Below the pieces are notes generated by a model. The model saw only the letters and a list, made by a program, of their open reading frames with translations. It was not told the DNA's origin and ran no database searches. Both the position numbers and the translations under genes were made by a program. From Calonectria ilicicola (Eukaryota > Ascomycota > Sordariomycetes > Hypocreales > Nectriaceae), in NCBI GenBank assembly GCA_020809705.1, contig CP085831.1, forward strand, positions 1,674,001-1,738,000: a DNA stretch of 64,000 nucleotides, in the 5' to 3' direction. Of this stretch, positions 1-12,487 are shown one piece after another. Numbering within the stretch: the first letter of the stretch is position 1; each line of letters opens with the position of its first letter.

Positions 1-862
1 TGGCGAATATTCCGACTTTCTTCGATTCGAAAGCCTATTCTAGTGATGATTGTTATTTGCGCCATGTGGATTATCCTACGCACTTTTATGGTCATTTTTC
101 GTTGCATTCCCGTGCAGGCGTATTGGGACCACACAATACCGGATGCAAACTGCAGGATCAAGGATGGATTTTTCTACTTTGGTACAGTGCTTACGCACTT
201 TGTCATGGATGTAATTATCCTTTGTCTTCCAGTCTTTGAAGTATTCAAATTGCATTTGCGACTAGGCCAGAAATGTGCGATAGCGGGTCTTTTCATTATT
301 GGTGCTGTGTGAGTTCCCCTATTAGTCTTGTGATCAAAAAGATACGAATGTCATTGTCTTAGTGTTTGTGTCGCATCGGTGTTTGTCCTAATCGAATCCA
401 TCCACTATGATCCAAAGACAGACCAAATGCCGTATGCCTATGCTATGAATTGTCTTTGGGCAACAGTGGAGGTTAATGTGGCCATAGTCTCTGGTACGCC
501 CTAAACAACCCAGGCTCCTCTACACTAATCTTACATAAATATTAGCTTGTTTCCCTCTACTCCAACCAATATTCCGTCTTATTCTTCCAGCACGAGTGCT
601 TAGTTCGCCTGACAGCTATCCCACCAACCAACCTAGCCACATTATCAACCTGACGACACTAACACGGACCAAAAAGGACAAGGAGAATGACGAATCAAGC
701 TCAACATATCAGCTGGCAGACCCGGAGAGTGGGCTATCATACATGGCAGATGACGAGATGTCAAATATACAGGCCTCTGAATGCATCCGGACAGTAGTCT
801 CCAGTCAATACCACGAGTATCGCCGGACTGAATATCATGAGATGACTGGTATCCGAGTTTAG
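1..862 (+). CDS. Rhodopsin-domain (PTH11-like) integral membrane protein, 5' truncated by window edge
   Basis: C-terminal part of a fungal seven-helix protein of the Fung_rhodopsin family, often called PTH11-like. Joining 1..308, 363..493 and 546..862 gives one frame across two introns, GTGAGT..TTAG and GTACGC..TTAG. Visible family marks are the FRLSSIRKPIL entry into a helix, the loop motif RCIPVQAYWD, a helix around GTVLTHFVMDVIILCLPV, and the last-helix signature NVAIVSACFPLLQPI followed by a hydrophilic, acidic cytoplasmic tail ending in TAG at 860-862. The N-terminal helices lie outside the window. The family includes pathogenicity-related receptors as well as many uncharacterised members, so the ligand and role cannot be inferred. 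Two more members lie at 31971-33257 and 43267-44579. Family confidence is high; function is unknown. Confidence 0.85.
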
Positions 863-1486
863 AACGACATAGTAGTGGAAACAGGAGATAGAGATGTTGA
901 TGAATCATTTTGTAGACGAGATCACAAATAATTGATCTTACGCTATATGTCACACTCACAATTTGGTCTCAACAAGCCTAGCCTAGCAGCCGGACCTTGA
1001 CTACAAGGCCTCGATGCCCTCGGCGGCACAGTCTAGTACTTATAGTAACAGCTAGATAGCTCTCACCGCAACCGGCCCCAAATAGTCATACAAATCAGGG
1101 TAAATGCCTAGATGAAGGATCTAGCTACTACAGACCTATCCCAACGCGGCTGCAAGCAACATCCGCGTGCGGTGGTCACCGTAGCTAGCTTTGGATAGCT
1201 TCAACCTAAAGGAAACTCCCCTCGGCCGACCGGAACAGCTAGTCATAACAGCAGCTATAAGAGACCTAGATAGACCCTTCAATTGACAAGACAAGAGCTT
1301 CCAAATGTAACCTTGTGGCCTCTATAGCTAGTGATACTATACTTTACTATATATGTATGTAGACAAATCGCGATTATTGTCATGTGTCTGGGAAGAAGTA
1401 GATGTAGCTGTACCTTGGTGCAACAGAGAATGTAGCAGAGGTATCTAATAAAATGGCTGGAGTAATCCCGATTATTAGCACTAATA
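863..1486. other. Intergenic, convergent 3' ends
   Basis: The segment lies between the 3' end of the rhodopsin-domain gene and the 3' end of the minus-strand DUF3632 gene. It is rich in CTAG-type tetranucleotides. I see no coding frame that holds up and no RNA gene. Confidence 0.5.
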
Positions 1487-2445
1487 TCAGCTGTTGGGCT
1501 GCTGCTCTCCTTCAATCTTTTCCATGGCGGCGTAAGCACCTCCCGCCTCCTTTTTGTCCTTTTCATCGACCCCATCATTGTCTTGGATAGACTTGAACCT
1601 TTCCTTCCATAATTGCCACCGCTTGAGACTTAGACCATTTGTTCCCTTGTACTTGGAACGAGATTTCAATGCTTCCGCCTTACTCAGAGTCCATAGTGGA
1701 CCAGCTGTCGCCCCGTGAACCTCTTCATCACGCCCGTATAAGATGTGACCGGCAAATTTCACCCAACCCGCAGCGCTCTCTAATTTGTATGAAAAATCCT
1801 CCACAGACTTTGGGTCCTCATTCACTTGGTCTGGAGCGCCGCGGACAGGCGTCAATGTGCCCTCTAGGGCATCAACCAAGGCCCAAATGGCATACATCTG
1901 AAATGGAAGCTGGCATTGGCCCGCAACCCTTGCGGCATATGAATTTAGATTGACAGCTCTTTCCTTTCTTTCTGTTTCTCCAGCAGCATTATGGTCTCCT
2001 ACAACGGGTTCCGTTAGCAGATGTACTCTTAGGCAGTATTGACCCTCCTACCATTACTGAACTTCTCATAAAGGGTATTTCCAAACATTGGCAAGCGCGC
2101 CCATAATCCAGTAGAATCGTCCTCACCCCATTCTTCCCCTAAGCTCACTGTTTTGGTTGGTAGATCGTGGAGAGCCTTAATCACGCCTGCTAGCCGGTCT
2201 TGCTCTGTGCTACTGGAGGGAACCTGGCGTGCCAGATCATGGATTAGATCCCAGAACCACCACAAAAAAGATCCTGCTGTTCCTTTTTCTTTGTAGTCTT
2301 TGAGGAAAAGAGCGTCAATGGATAAAGCAGCATCATTGGGAGATGTCGGCCCGTTTGGCGAAAGGGTCGAGTTTAGAATCTCAACCACTTTGCTGACATA
2401 GGGCGGTGCGCCTTCGTCTTCCAGCTTGAGGATCAATTCTGACAT
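1487..2445 (-). CDS. DUF3632 family protein
   Basis: Two exons on the minus strand, 2445..2052 and 1998..1487, are joined by a 53-nt intron (donor GTAGGA, acceptor TTGTAG) to give 301 aa. The protein has the pattern of the fungal DUF3632 family: an N-terminal helix ending in a conserved ILNSTLSP segment, then ALSIDALFL, a tryptophan-rich SFLWWFWDLIHDLARQVP segment, a short LKALP-like stretch, GLWARLPMFG, and after the intron NLNSYAARV plus FQMYAIWALVDALEG. The C-terminus is charged (KDKKE, GEQQPNS). The family is fungal and of unknown function, and no catalytic motif is visible. The start at 2445 opens the first conserved helix with a short leader. Splice phase restores a continuous frame, which supports the model. 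Confidence 0.72.
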
Positions 2446-3600
2446 CTCTGTTTGCCCAGTTACTTGCGATACAGAAAAATGCGGGCTTTAAATTTTCAGG
2501 ATTGAATAAAGTGTTGATCCCGCGGGGTAGGAATGTCAGTTGTCAGATGTGGATACAGAGGATTCGATTACACTGCCACTTCATTTACCGTTGACGCCCC
2601 ACTGATCTCACAACCAAAACACGCTGTAAAAAAAAAAAAAAGGCCAAGGTCACATGATTGATGGTTTTGTGGCTTGGCAAAAGCCACCACGAGTGTTCCT
2701 GGAGGAGAATGGCAATATAAGTTTGGATGAGATTTATCTACCTTGGACCTGGATGATAGAAGATTTTTCTCTAGGATTTATGCTTCACTAAGAAATGATT
2801 CCACATAAAGCGGTGGTTGATTTGATGGTCAATTGAATCTGCAGTGCAATCATCACAAAGAAGATATAAAGTTGTAATCGGTGATTTTGCCCACCTTTTT
2901 CCTTGCATACTATTATGCACCACCTCTGGACACACTTGAACCCATTGTCGTATCACGTGGCATAGAATTGATATACGAAGCTACTCCAACTGGTAATTTT
3001 ATTACTCTAATGCGATGGCAACTAGGCATGTGTTTAACTATTGGACGAAATGATTTGGTCATTGACACCCGTTTTAAGCAGATGACGACTTGAACGTTCT
3101 GTTTTGTTTCCTACTTTCTTTGTGACTATTAATCATTGATTCCTCATCATGAACTAAACGCGCTTCCCCCCTTCGGCAGCATCTAACCGATTGCGTCTCG
3201 TGTCCCCATTGACTGTTGGTTGCGCGCCAAGACGTGTAGGCCTGTCAGGTGGAGAATGGCTGCCTAATGATTGTTGGTCGCGATACACTAGCCCATATTA
3301 GGGAGCGTCCGGTCGGGGCGAGCCGAATGAAGGCCACATTTAATTCTCAACTAACCAACACACAAGTCTCAAGTATTTGTCCATGGTGTGACATTAATCT
3401 CCCAATGGCAGCTAAGAACCCTGCACGTATGCCTGAATGGTACATACAAAACCTTAGCCGACCGTGCCTTCGCTTATATCCCATTCTTTCCCGCCTGTGG
3501 CTCCCGCACGACTTCCACCTCTGAATACTCTTTTTTTTTTTTAATCTTCCACTCATCCTAAAATTATTCAGGCAAACTGAAACGCTTCATTTGCATCAAA
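2446..3600. other. Intergenic region, divergent promoters
   Basis: This is 1.15 kb between two divergently oriented genes. It holds a run of 13 A near 2628-2640 and a T tract near 3530-3542, both typical of fungal promoter or UTR sequence. Short open frames at 2881-3093 and 3249-3524 lack conserved motifs, introns or codon bias and are not called. Confidence 0.5.
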
Positions 3601-5586
3601 ATGTCGGACAGAGATTGGGCTGAGCAGAGGCTGCGCTTGGACATGGCTGTGACAGAAAATGGGACTCCGTGGACTGCGCCTCTTCGAAGAGCTGCTATGA
3701 ATCGTGGAAATATCGCTCTTGGGGTTCGAGATCAGGTTTTTGGTCTTTGCCACCGGGGCGAAGACACTCCTACGCTCTGGATTGTAGATCGCATTTTGGA
3801 ACCTCAGACATTGGCTCACTTCATGGAATTCCTATCCCATGGCCACTTACCCAATGGAACCGATTCATCGTTTCCTCTACCAACACCAGACGAGATCATC
3901 AACATTACGCGGCCCTTATGCGACTGGGCTCCCGCCCCGTTCAATAGCATGCCGAATTCAGCGCGTTCAGTCATGCAATCGACTGTAACTCATATCGGTT
4001 CTTTTGAAGACGCTGATAGACTTGTACGCATTGCTAAAGATCTTCATGCTATGAAGTCTAGGGTTTGGGAGGGTATCATGCCCTTGTCAGAGAGGCGATG
4101 GAGAGACCTTAAACTTGACGAGCCAGAGAACTTCCCCACAGCCTGCAAATATATTGTAGCTGTAATTAATGTGTTTTGCTATTTCAACCAGCCTATCATC
4201 AGGAAGTTCTTGCGAACTACCTTCAATCTCATCTCGGGGCATTTTAGAATTGCCGAAAATGCTATCAATCTGGCCCGACAACAAAACGACAACTTGGAAA
4301 AGACCCCAATCTCCCTGCTCTGGCACGAATTTATAAAGGCCAAATACGATTACAGTGTTAAGAAAGCGCACGCGTGGGTAATAGACCACATTGAGCGTTT
4401 GAGAGGACCGCTTGTGGAAGAACTCGCTGTATATGAGCCATCAAGTCTATTCAGTGCTGCTGGATTTGATATCAAACAATGGGAGCTAACAAACAAGTTG
4501 CATGATCTCATGGAAAATGCAACCATGGCAGACACCATGATGTTTATCCCCACAGACGGATATTATGGAGATCCGGTTCCGATCCAGCAGGAGCCTGCTC
4601 CTAACACTGCCAGAAGAGGTTTCCGCGAGCAGCCCCTGACTTGGTCTTACTCACCTAATGAAAGAAGACAAGATTACATCACGCGAAACAGATTTCTCTC
4701 GCGGCAAGAGATGTATAACGCATTAGATCCAACAGACACCTCTGGCGCTCATAGTCTCGCCGTGACAGCCCGTACACAGGTTTCGGCACAAGCAAGAGCT
4801 CGTCGAGAATTGCGTGGTGAGAATCAATCACCAGGGCCAGAAAAATGGCTCTATGAGGTCCGTCGAGTATCGGAAATTCCATCTGGTTCCCTGAAGTGGG
4901 GCTATGTTGGATATCGCTTATGCCATGAGCACAGTGATGAACAATGGCATCAATTCAAAGCCGCATTTGATACTGACATCTCAAATTGGGGTCTGGAGCA
5001 TTCAAACATTGATAATATTAGAGACCTTTGCAAAATTCGTTGGTTGGATGGGAAAGACTTGGGCATCGAGGATGGTGACATTGAGGCAGCAAGGAAGTAA
5101 GTTCTTCTATCCAAGCAGATGTGGTTCAGAATTTTACTTATTCCCAATCTCAGGCATTTCCAAGAGTACCAAAAATCGGAATTAAATGAGGGTGGATTCC
5201 GCACTAGCATATTGCTGGTTGCTGACTCGGACGTAATAAAGTCCTACCTCGAGCCAAAAGCAGATGAAGGATTTGTCTTGGCGGTAGAATTGAGCTCTAG
5301 CCTAGAGAATGGCCGTGAAGACGAGTCTCCTGGATATTCTGGGAGTCTGAGGATCCTTGGAAGTCTACTGTGGGACGATGTGGGCGCCATGCTGCAAATG
5401 CAAAACCAACGACTTGTCGACCTTTGGCCAATGGCCATGCATGATGAAGATTTGATTTACAGAGGTCCTCCCATCAAAAGTATAAACAAATGCAAAGACA
5501 ATTCTTCTGGTGAATTGCCCAAAGAGGTGGTTGCCATCTGTGCAATCCAAGCCGCACTAAAAAAGTTAAACTTGGTTGAGGAATGA
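3601..5586 (+). CDS. Uncharacterised 642-aa fungal protein
   Basis: A 499-codon frame from 3601 runs into a clean intron at 5097-5153 (donor GTAAGT, acceptor CAG, 57 nt). It continues at 5154 to TGA at 5584-5586, giving about 642 aa. I do not recognise the family. The N-terminal 300 residues look soluble and mainly helical, with tryptophan- and arginine-rich segments such as SERRWRDLKLDEP and HAWVIDHIERLRGP. A Gln/Arg-rich linker around residues 335-420 (NERRQDYITRNRF, QARARRELRGENQ) is followed by a mixed domain from about 425 with PEKWLYEVRRVSEIP and a conserved-looking SLLWDDVGAMLQMQ near the end. There is no signal peptide or membrane segment. The ATG follows an A-rich CATCAAA context. 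It is the last intact gene before the transposon island. The spliced frame makes a real gene very likely; its function is unknown. Confidence 0.8.
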
Positions 5587-6037
5587 AGGAGGAGGCATTC
5601 GGGGAAATGTTTAATTGACGAAACTGCCAATCCTAATACATATATATCCCAAAAGTACTCCCTGCCGGGGAAAGTTAGCATTAAAATGGTGTGTTACGAA
5701 ATGTATTAAATTCCTTACCTAATAGAAAACACAAGACTTTTATCCCAGTGTTCCTCCCAAACTGCGATTTCTTCAAAGAAAGATGTGGAAAGATGGGTTG
5801 AATTGAACGGCTGGAGCTGGCGGAATGCATTTTAATACTGGATTTTATTAGACTTTTCTATCAAGGTATCAGAGATGACATTTGTTTGACTAATCACCAG
5901 GCTTGCTGCGCGCACACATACATTTTGCTGGGTGCACACATCAAACTATTTAGCTGGGGCTTTTCTAGAAAATTCTAAGATATCTAAAGAAAATACTAAA
6001 AGCTTAGTTTATTTTGTTATAAATAAGTTTAGAAATA
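5587..6037. other. Boundary between gene-rich DNA and transposon island
   Basis: This is downstream sequence of the preceding gene that grades from ordinary composition into AT-rich sequence after about 5940. It ends at the TA target site of the first Fot1-like element. No gene is seen. Confidence 0.5.
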
Positions 6038-6039
6038 TA

Positions 6040-7899
6040 ACGTACTCCATAAGCTTACAACACAGATAAGCATACGACACACTTTTTACAATACCCCATT
6101 TTAAAACTAAGATAAAAACACAACAAAACATTCAATCAATTAGTTCTAATTGCTATCCTCTTCCTCAGAGGTCTTAATAACTACCTAATATATCCTTACA
6201 TTATGGCCAGTCTTGCTGTAAGTCCCACAATGCCTGCCGCCCGATTGTATTAACTTTCCTTAATTACCATTTTGTAATATTTCTGCCTATATCTGTATAT
6301 CTACTTCCATTTAATCAATTACTTCCTTACCTGCCTTTATTATCATTATTCCTCTATCTTATAGTTGAGTTCTTTTAGATTTATAGCATTTGCTTAGTAT
6401 TTTGTTTACTTATTAAAGATCCCGGACCTTAATCTTTAATAAAATAATCTTATATATAATAGCCTTTATTCCTTTAGAAAGCAACTATAATGCCTCAATA
6501 ATAGACTCTAAAGAGGCACTTTAAAGCCTTTGAATTTATTCTATAAGGTATTTAAACTATGAGCTAGTCTTAGTAGTATTCCTTGGAGTCTTTAAGATCT
6601 AAGGAGTAATAAGCTTAATCATCTAATCAAATGGTGTTGGCATTTATAGCCGCACATTAAGCTTTAATATAACATTTTCTACATTTAAAGGATCAAGCCT
6701 AGCTTCTTTAAAACCTGCCTTAATATTGCTTTCTGTTATAATAGCTTGGTATGTGTTATAAAAGGCTAGGAAGAAGTCAGCCTTTGAAATTTAGATTATA
6801 AAGCATCTGATCAAATGCTCTATTTCCTTCCTATATGCTGTTTTTAGTAGCCTAAAGTATATAATATTAAGTAGCTGAAGTAGATGAGATAAATGAGGTA
6901 GCATATAAAGTATAATGATTTTATTATCCTTATAATATTTTTTAAACTTAACTAAATGATAACTTTTATATCTATTAAAAATTAGGAGATAATAGCAATT
7001 AATTAATTAATTACTTATATAATAATTAAAGTACTTTAGCCACTTAAGAGCTATTTTATTATCGGTCTAGCTATTTTAAGTAATTATAATAGCCCAGTCG
7101 CCCAGAAGGTTGCTTTCTTTATATTAATTAGTAAGATAATATTGGCCTGTAGTAATAAGAAATGGTAGGATAGCCTAGCCTCTTGTATTGATAGCTTCAA
7201 TTACTATCATCCATTCCCAGTTTCTAGGCTAGATCAATTTTAGGTTTGAATGCCTTTTTATGCCTATTATAACCATTCTACTTATAATAATATCTATTAT
7301 AAAGCCAGTCTTATTAAAGTTATATATATTATCTAATTAAATACTATATTTACCTATTATATTAGCTACAAGTTAAAGCTAATCATTAATTATCTTTAGA
7401 TCTTTACATTTAACCTTTTTATAATTATATTTATAATAAAATCACATTTTAAGCTCTAGATAGTATTTAATAAAGTTTAAAGCCTAGCACTTACTAATAG
7501 GTAGTATATTTTAATTAAAAAGTAATTAATTAACTATTTCTTTAATACCATACAGTCTTAGAAGGAATCCTCGCGAATCTAGATTAAAGATAAATTAAAT
7601 AATAATCTCTTCTTCTAGATTGGATAACTTATAGAAGAAAGGAACCTAATTGCTACAAAACTAAATACCATACTATCAACAACATAACTGAGGCTCATTA
7701 ATATTATAGATTAATATAGCCTTTTAGGTACTTAATTTTCTATTATTTTGAAGGGCCTGAAGGGTAAGAAGGGTTTTAGATTTAGTATTTGATTGGGATA
7801 TATTTAATGGTTAAGAAGCATTTGATCAAATGGATAGTAATGTGTATGAGGGATTTTTGCGTCGTATGCTTATCTGCGTCGCAAGCTTATGGAGTACGT
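6040..7899 (-). mobile_element. Fot1/pogo-like DNA transposon, copy A, RIP-degraded
   Basis: This is a 1860-bp element with terminal inverted repeats beginning ACGTACTCCATAAGCTT. It is flanked by TA at 6038-6039 and 7900-7901, the target duplication expected for the Fot1/pogo branch of Tc1-mariner. The transposase runs on the minus strand and is riddled with stops. Its C-terminal portion (complement of about 6620-6850) still shows the family order of a YGKEI/LIRCS block, an LAFYNAHQA block and a FRGAG-L-P block. TpA is strongly over-represented, the result expected of RIP. It is the only copy in reverse orientation and the only one outside the outermost LTR element. Inactive. Confidence 0.9.
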
Positions 7900-8041
7900 T
7901 ATCTAAAATTATTTATTTTATTTTTATTTCTTTATTTTAATAAACATGAATGCTTTATGTGTGTATATCTAGCAAAAAATACATATGCACGTAGCAAGAT
8001 TCTTTTAATGATTATACTTTGAATAATAACATCTAGTACTT

Positions 8042-8062
8042 TATATATATATATATATATAT
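8042..8062. repeat. TA dinucleotide microsatellite
   Basis: About ten TA units lie in the short spacer between Fot1-like copy A and the outermost LTR element. Confidence 0.8.
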
Positions 8063-8116
8063 TATACGTCATAAATTTATTCTAATAGAAAATATAGCTA
8101 ATTTTAGAAGATAGGC

Positions 8117-8267
8117 TGTCATAGGTCACACAAGCAGTCATATATGAAGTCATATATATACCACACACATATATAATATTAATATTAGCCAACTATAATA
8201 AAAGCCTTCTACCCTCTTTATTATATAATATAGTTATTATATCTACCTTTAGCCTTATTTTATAATA
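8117..8267 (+). repeat. Left (5') LTR of outermost element, heavily RIP-mutated
   Basis: It begins TGTCATAGGTCAC and ends TATAATA. It aligns without gaps over 151 bp to the right LTR at 31643-31793. Most differences are C/T or G/A, with this copy carrying the T/A state through its 3' half. Confidence 0.85.
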
Positions 8268-8604
8268 ATTTATATAATTATTAATTATATTTTATTATAA
8301 TTATTTAAAATAAAAAATATTAATAAATTAAAAAAAGCTTAAATTATATTATTATAATTTAAAAATAATAAAAATTTTTATAAAATTTAATTAAATATTT
8401 TTTAATTTTATAAATAAAATAATATTAAATTATTTTAAATATAAATAATAATTAATTTAAATATTATTAAGAATATTTATATTAAAATAAATAAAATTAA
8501 TATTATAATATTAATTAATAATTATATAAATTTTATAATTTTAAATATATTTAATAATTAAATTAAAGATATTTTATATATAAATTAGTTAATTATAATA
8601 AAAA
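8268..8604 (+). other. Leader of outermost LTR element, almost pure A/T
   Basis: This is residual internal sequence between the left LTR and Fot1-like copy B. Extreme RIP has removed almost all G and C, so no primer-binding site or gag motif can be read. Confidence 0.55.
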
Positions 8605-8606
8605 TA

Positions 8607-10466
8607 ACATACTCCATAAGCTTACGACACAGATAAGCATACAATACAAAAATCCCTTATACATATTACCATCCATTTAATCAAATACTTCTTAACTATT
8701 AAATATATCCCAGTCAAATACTAAGTCTAAAACCCTTCTTACCCTTCAAGCCCTTTAAAATAATAGAAAATTAAGTACCCAAAAGGCTACATTAATCTAT
8801 AGTATTAATAAGCCTTGGTTATATCGTCAACAACATAACATTCAGTCTTGCAGCAATTGGGTTCCTTTCTCCTATAAGCTATCCAATCTAGAAGAAGAGA
8901 TTATTATTTAATTTATCCTTAATTTAGATTTGTAAGGATTCCCTTTAAGACTGTGTGGTATTAAAGAAATGGCTAATTAATTGTTTCTTAATTAAAATAT
9001 ATTATCTATTAGTAAGTGCTAGGCTTTAAACTTTATTAAATACTACTTAAAGCTTAAAATATAATTCTATTATAAATATAATTATAAAAGGGCTAAATAC
9101 AAAGATCTAAAGATAATTAATGATTGGCTTTAGCTTATAGCTAATATAATAGGTAAGTATAGTATTTAATTAGATAATATATATAACTTTAATAAGATTG
9201 GCTTTATAATAGGTATTATTATAAATGGAATAGTTATAATAGATATAAAAAGGCGTTCAAACCTGAAATTAATTTAACTTAGAAACCAAGAATGGATAAT
9301 AATAATTAAAACTATTAATATAAAAGGCTGGGCTATCCTGCTATTTCTTATTACTACAGGCCAATATCATCTTGCCAATTAGTATAAAGAAAGCAACCTT
9401 CCAGACGACTGGGCTATTATAATCACTTAAAATAGCTGGACTGATAATAAAATAGCTCTTAAATGGCTAAAGTACTTTAATTATTATATAAGCAATCAAT
9501 CAATTAATTACTATTATCTTCTAATCTTTAATAGATATAAAAGTTACTATTTGATTAAGTTTGAGAAATATTGCAAGAATAATAAAATTATTACACTTTA
9601 CATACTACCTCATTCATCTTATCTACTTCAGCCACTTAATATTGCATGCTTTAGGCCACTAAAAACAGTATATGGGAAGGAAATAGAGTATTTGATTAGA
9701 TGCTCTATAACCTACATTTCAAAGGCTAACTTCTTCCTAGCCTTTTACAACGCACATCAAGCTATTATAATAGAAAGTAATATCAAGGCAGGTTTTAGAG
9801 GAGCTAGGCTTAATCCTTTAAATGCAAAAAATGTTATATTAAAGCTTGATGTGTGGCTACAAATGCTAATACCATTTAATTAGATGATTGAGCTTATTAC
9901 TCCTTGGGTCTTAAAGACTCCAAGAAATGCTATTAAGACTAGCTTATAGTTTAAGTATCTTATAGAATGAATTTGAAGGCTTCGAAGTGCCTCTCCAGAG
10001 TCTATTATTAAGGCATTATAGTCGCTTTCTAAAGGAATAAAGGCTGTTATATATAAGATTATCTTATTAAAGGCTAAGGTCTAGGATTTTTAATAAGTAA
10101 ATAAGATACTAAACAAATGCTATAGATCTAAAAGAACTTGATTACAAGATAGAGGAATAATGATAATAAAGGCAGGCAAGGAAGCAATTAATTAAATGGA
10201 AGTAGATACACAGATATAGGTAGAAATATTATAAAATGGTAGTTAAGGAAAGTTAGTACGATCGGGTGGTAGGTATTGTGGGACTTGTAGTAAGATTGAC
10301 TATAATGTAAGGATATATTAGGTAGTTATTAAGATCTTTGAGGAAGAGAATAGTAATTAGAACTAATTGATTAAATGTTTTGTTGTGTTTTTATCTTAGT
10401 TTTAAAATGGGGTATTGTAAAAAGTGCGTTGCATGCTTATCTGCGTCGCAAGCTTATGGAGTATAT
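8607..10466 (+). mobile_element. Fot1/pogo-like DNA transposon, copy B
   Basis: This is a 1860-bp element on the plus strand with TIRs ACATACTCC.. and ..GGAGTATAT, flanked by TA at 8605-8606 and 10467-10468. A residual open frame at 9551-9883 shows the C-terminal third of a DDE transposase: LPHSSYLLQPLNIACFRPLK, then YGKEIEYLIRCS and FRGARLNPL. In Fot1-type proteins this corresponds to the region around the last catalytic acidic residues and the C-terminal helical part. The upstream catalytic regions are broken by stops. Subfamily features match copies A and E. Confidence 0.9.
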
Positions 10467-10556
10467 TAATAAAAAATTATATATTTATTAATAAAAATAA
10501 TTTATTATTTTTATTAAAATATTGTTTAATATTATTAAATAATAATATTTATTATA

Positions 10557-12416
10557 ACATACTCCATAAACAAGCACACCACATAAACAAGTACACCATA
10601 AATCCCTTATACACAACACAAATTATTTAATCAAATACTTCTTAACAACCAATAATACCCCAATCAAATACTAAAGCTAAAGTTATTCTTTATCTTCAAG
10701 CCCTTCAAAATAACCCAAAATTAAACATACGAAAAGCTGCAGCAGTTTATGGAGTAAGTCGGTAGCGATTACATTATTAGCAATAGGGAATTTAATCTCG
10801 AGATGATATTATCCTTAATTTATGTAAGTTATTTAATCTAGAAGAAGAGATTATTATTAGCTTTATTCTAGATCTAGATTTATGAGGATTTTCTTTAAGA
10901 TTATATATTATTTAAGAAATAGTTAATTAATTATTTTTTAATTAAAATATATTATTTATTAATAAGTATTAAACTTTAAATTTTATTAAATATTATTTAG
11001 AGCTTAAAATATAATTCTTTTAGAAATATAATTATAAAAGGGCTAAATATAAAGATCTAAAGATAATTAATAATTGATTTTAGCTTATAATTAATATAAT
11101 AGATAAGTATAGTATTTAATTAGATAATATTTATAATTTTAATAAGATTGGCTTTATAATAGGTATTATTGTAAGTAGAATGGTTATAATAGGTATAAAA
11201 AGATATATAAACCTGAAATTAATTTAGCCTAGAAACCAGGAATAAATAACAGTAATTAAAGCTATTAACATAAAAGGCTAGGCTATCCTACCATTTCTTA
11301 TTACTGCAAGCTAATATTATCTTACTAATTAGTATAAAGAAAGTAACCTTCCAGGCGATTAGGCTATTACAATCACTTAAAATAGCTAGATTAATAATAA
11401 AATAGGTCTTAAATAGTTAAAGTACTTTAATTATTATATAAGCAATTAATTAATTAATTACTATTATCTCCTAGTTCTTAATAGATATAAAAGTTATTAT
11501 TTAGTTAAGTTTAAGAAATATTATAAGAATAATAAAATCATTATACTTTACATACTATCTTATTTATTTTATTTACTTCAGTTACTTAATATTACGTGCT
11601 TTAGGCCACTAAAAACAATATATAGGAAGGAAATAAAGAATCTAATCAGATGCTCTATAACCTACATTTCAAATGCCAACTTCTTCCCAGCCTTTTACAA
11701 CGCACACCAAGCTATTATAATAGAAAGCAATATTAAGGCAGGTTTTAAAGGAGCTAGGCTTAATCCTTTAGATGTAAAAAATATTATATTAAGGCTTGAT
11801 ATATAGCTACAAACACCAACACCATTCGATCAGATAGTTAAGTCTACTAGCCCTTAGATATCAAAGACTCCAAGGAATGCTACTAAGATTAGCTCACAGT
11901 TTGAGTATTTTAAAAGATAAATTAGAAGGCTTTAAAGTACCTCTCCAAAGTCTATTATTAAGGTATTATAATTGCTTTCTAAAGGAATAAAGGCTATTAT
12001 ACACAAGATAGTCTTATTAAAGGCTAAGATCCAAGATCTTAAACAAGCAAATGAGATATTAAGCAAATACTGTAGATTTAAAAGGACTTAACTACAAGAT
12101 AGAGAAATAATAATAATAGAGGAAGGCAAGAAAGCAATTGATTAAATGGATGTAGATGCATAGATATAGGTAGAAATATTGTAAAGTGGTAGTTAAGGAA
12201 AGTCGGTGTAATTGGGCGGTAGGCATTATGGGACTTACAGCAAGATTAGTTATAATACAAGGATATGTTAAGTAATTATTAAGATCTTTAATGAAGAGAA
12301 TAGTGATTAGAATTTATTAATTAAATGCTTTGTAGTGTTTTTATTCTAGTTTAAAAATAGGGTATAGTGAAAAGTGGTGTACTTGCTTATGTGGTGTGCT
12401 TGCTTATGGAGTATGT
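10557..12416 (+). mobile_element. Fot1/pogo-like DNA transposon, copy C, divergent TIR subfamily
   Basis: This is a 1860-bp element flanked by TA at 10555-10556 and 12417-12418. Its termini begin ACATACTCCATAA but the inner repeat reads AAGCAAGCACACCA instead of AAGCTTGCGACGCA, so it belongs to a different terminal subfamily from A, B and E. The transposase sequence (plus strand) is recognisable only by alignment with the other copies and is full of stops. Confidence 0.88.
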
Positions 12417-12487
12417 TATAATAAATTATATAATATTTTAAATATTATTTATAAATATTAAAATTAAATTTTTAATATAATATGATA

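Noticed and set aside
7789..8022. 77-codon frame at the end of Fot1-like copy A
   Set aside because: It reads through the terminal inverted repeat on the strand opposite the transposase and extends into AT-rich flank. An artefact of low complexity.
8042..8062. CRISPR-like or telomere-like repeat
   Set aside because: It is a simple TA microsatellite. No spaced repeats or telomeric motif occur anywhere in the window.
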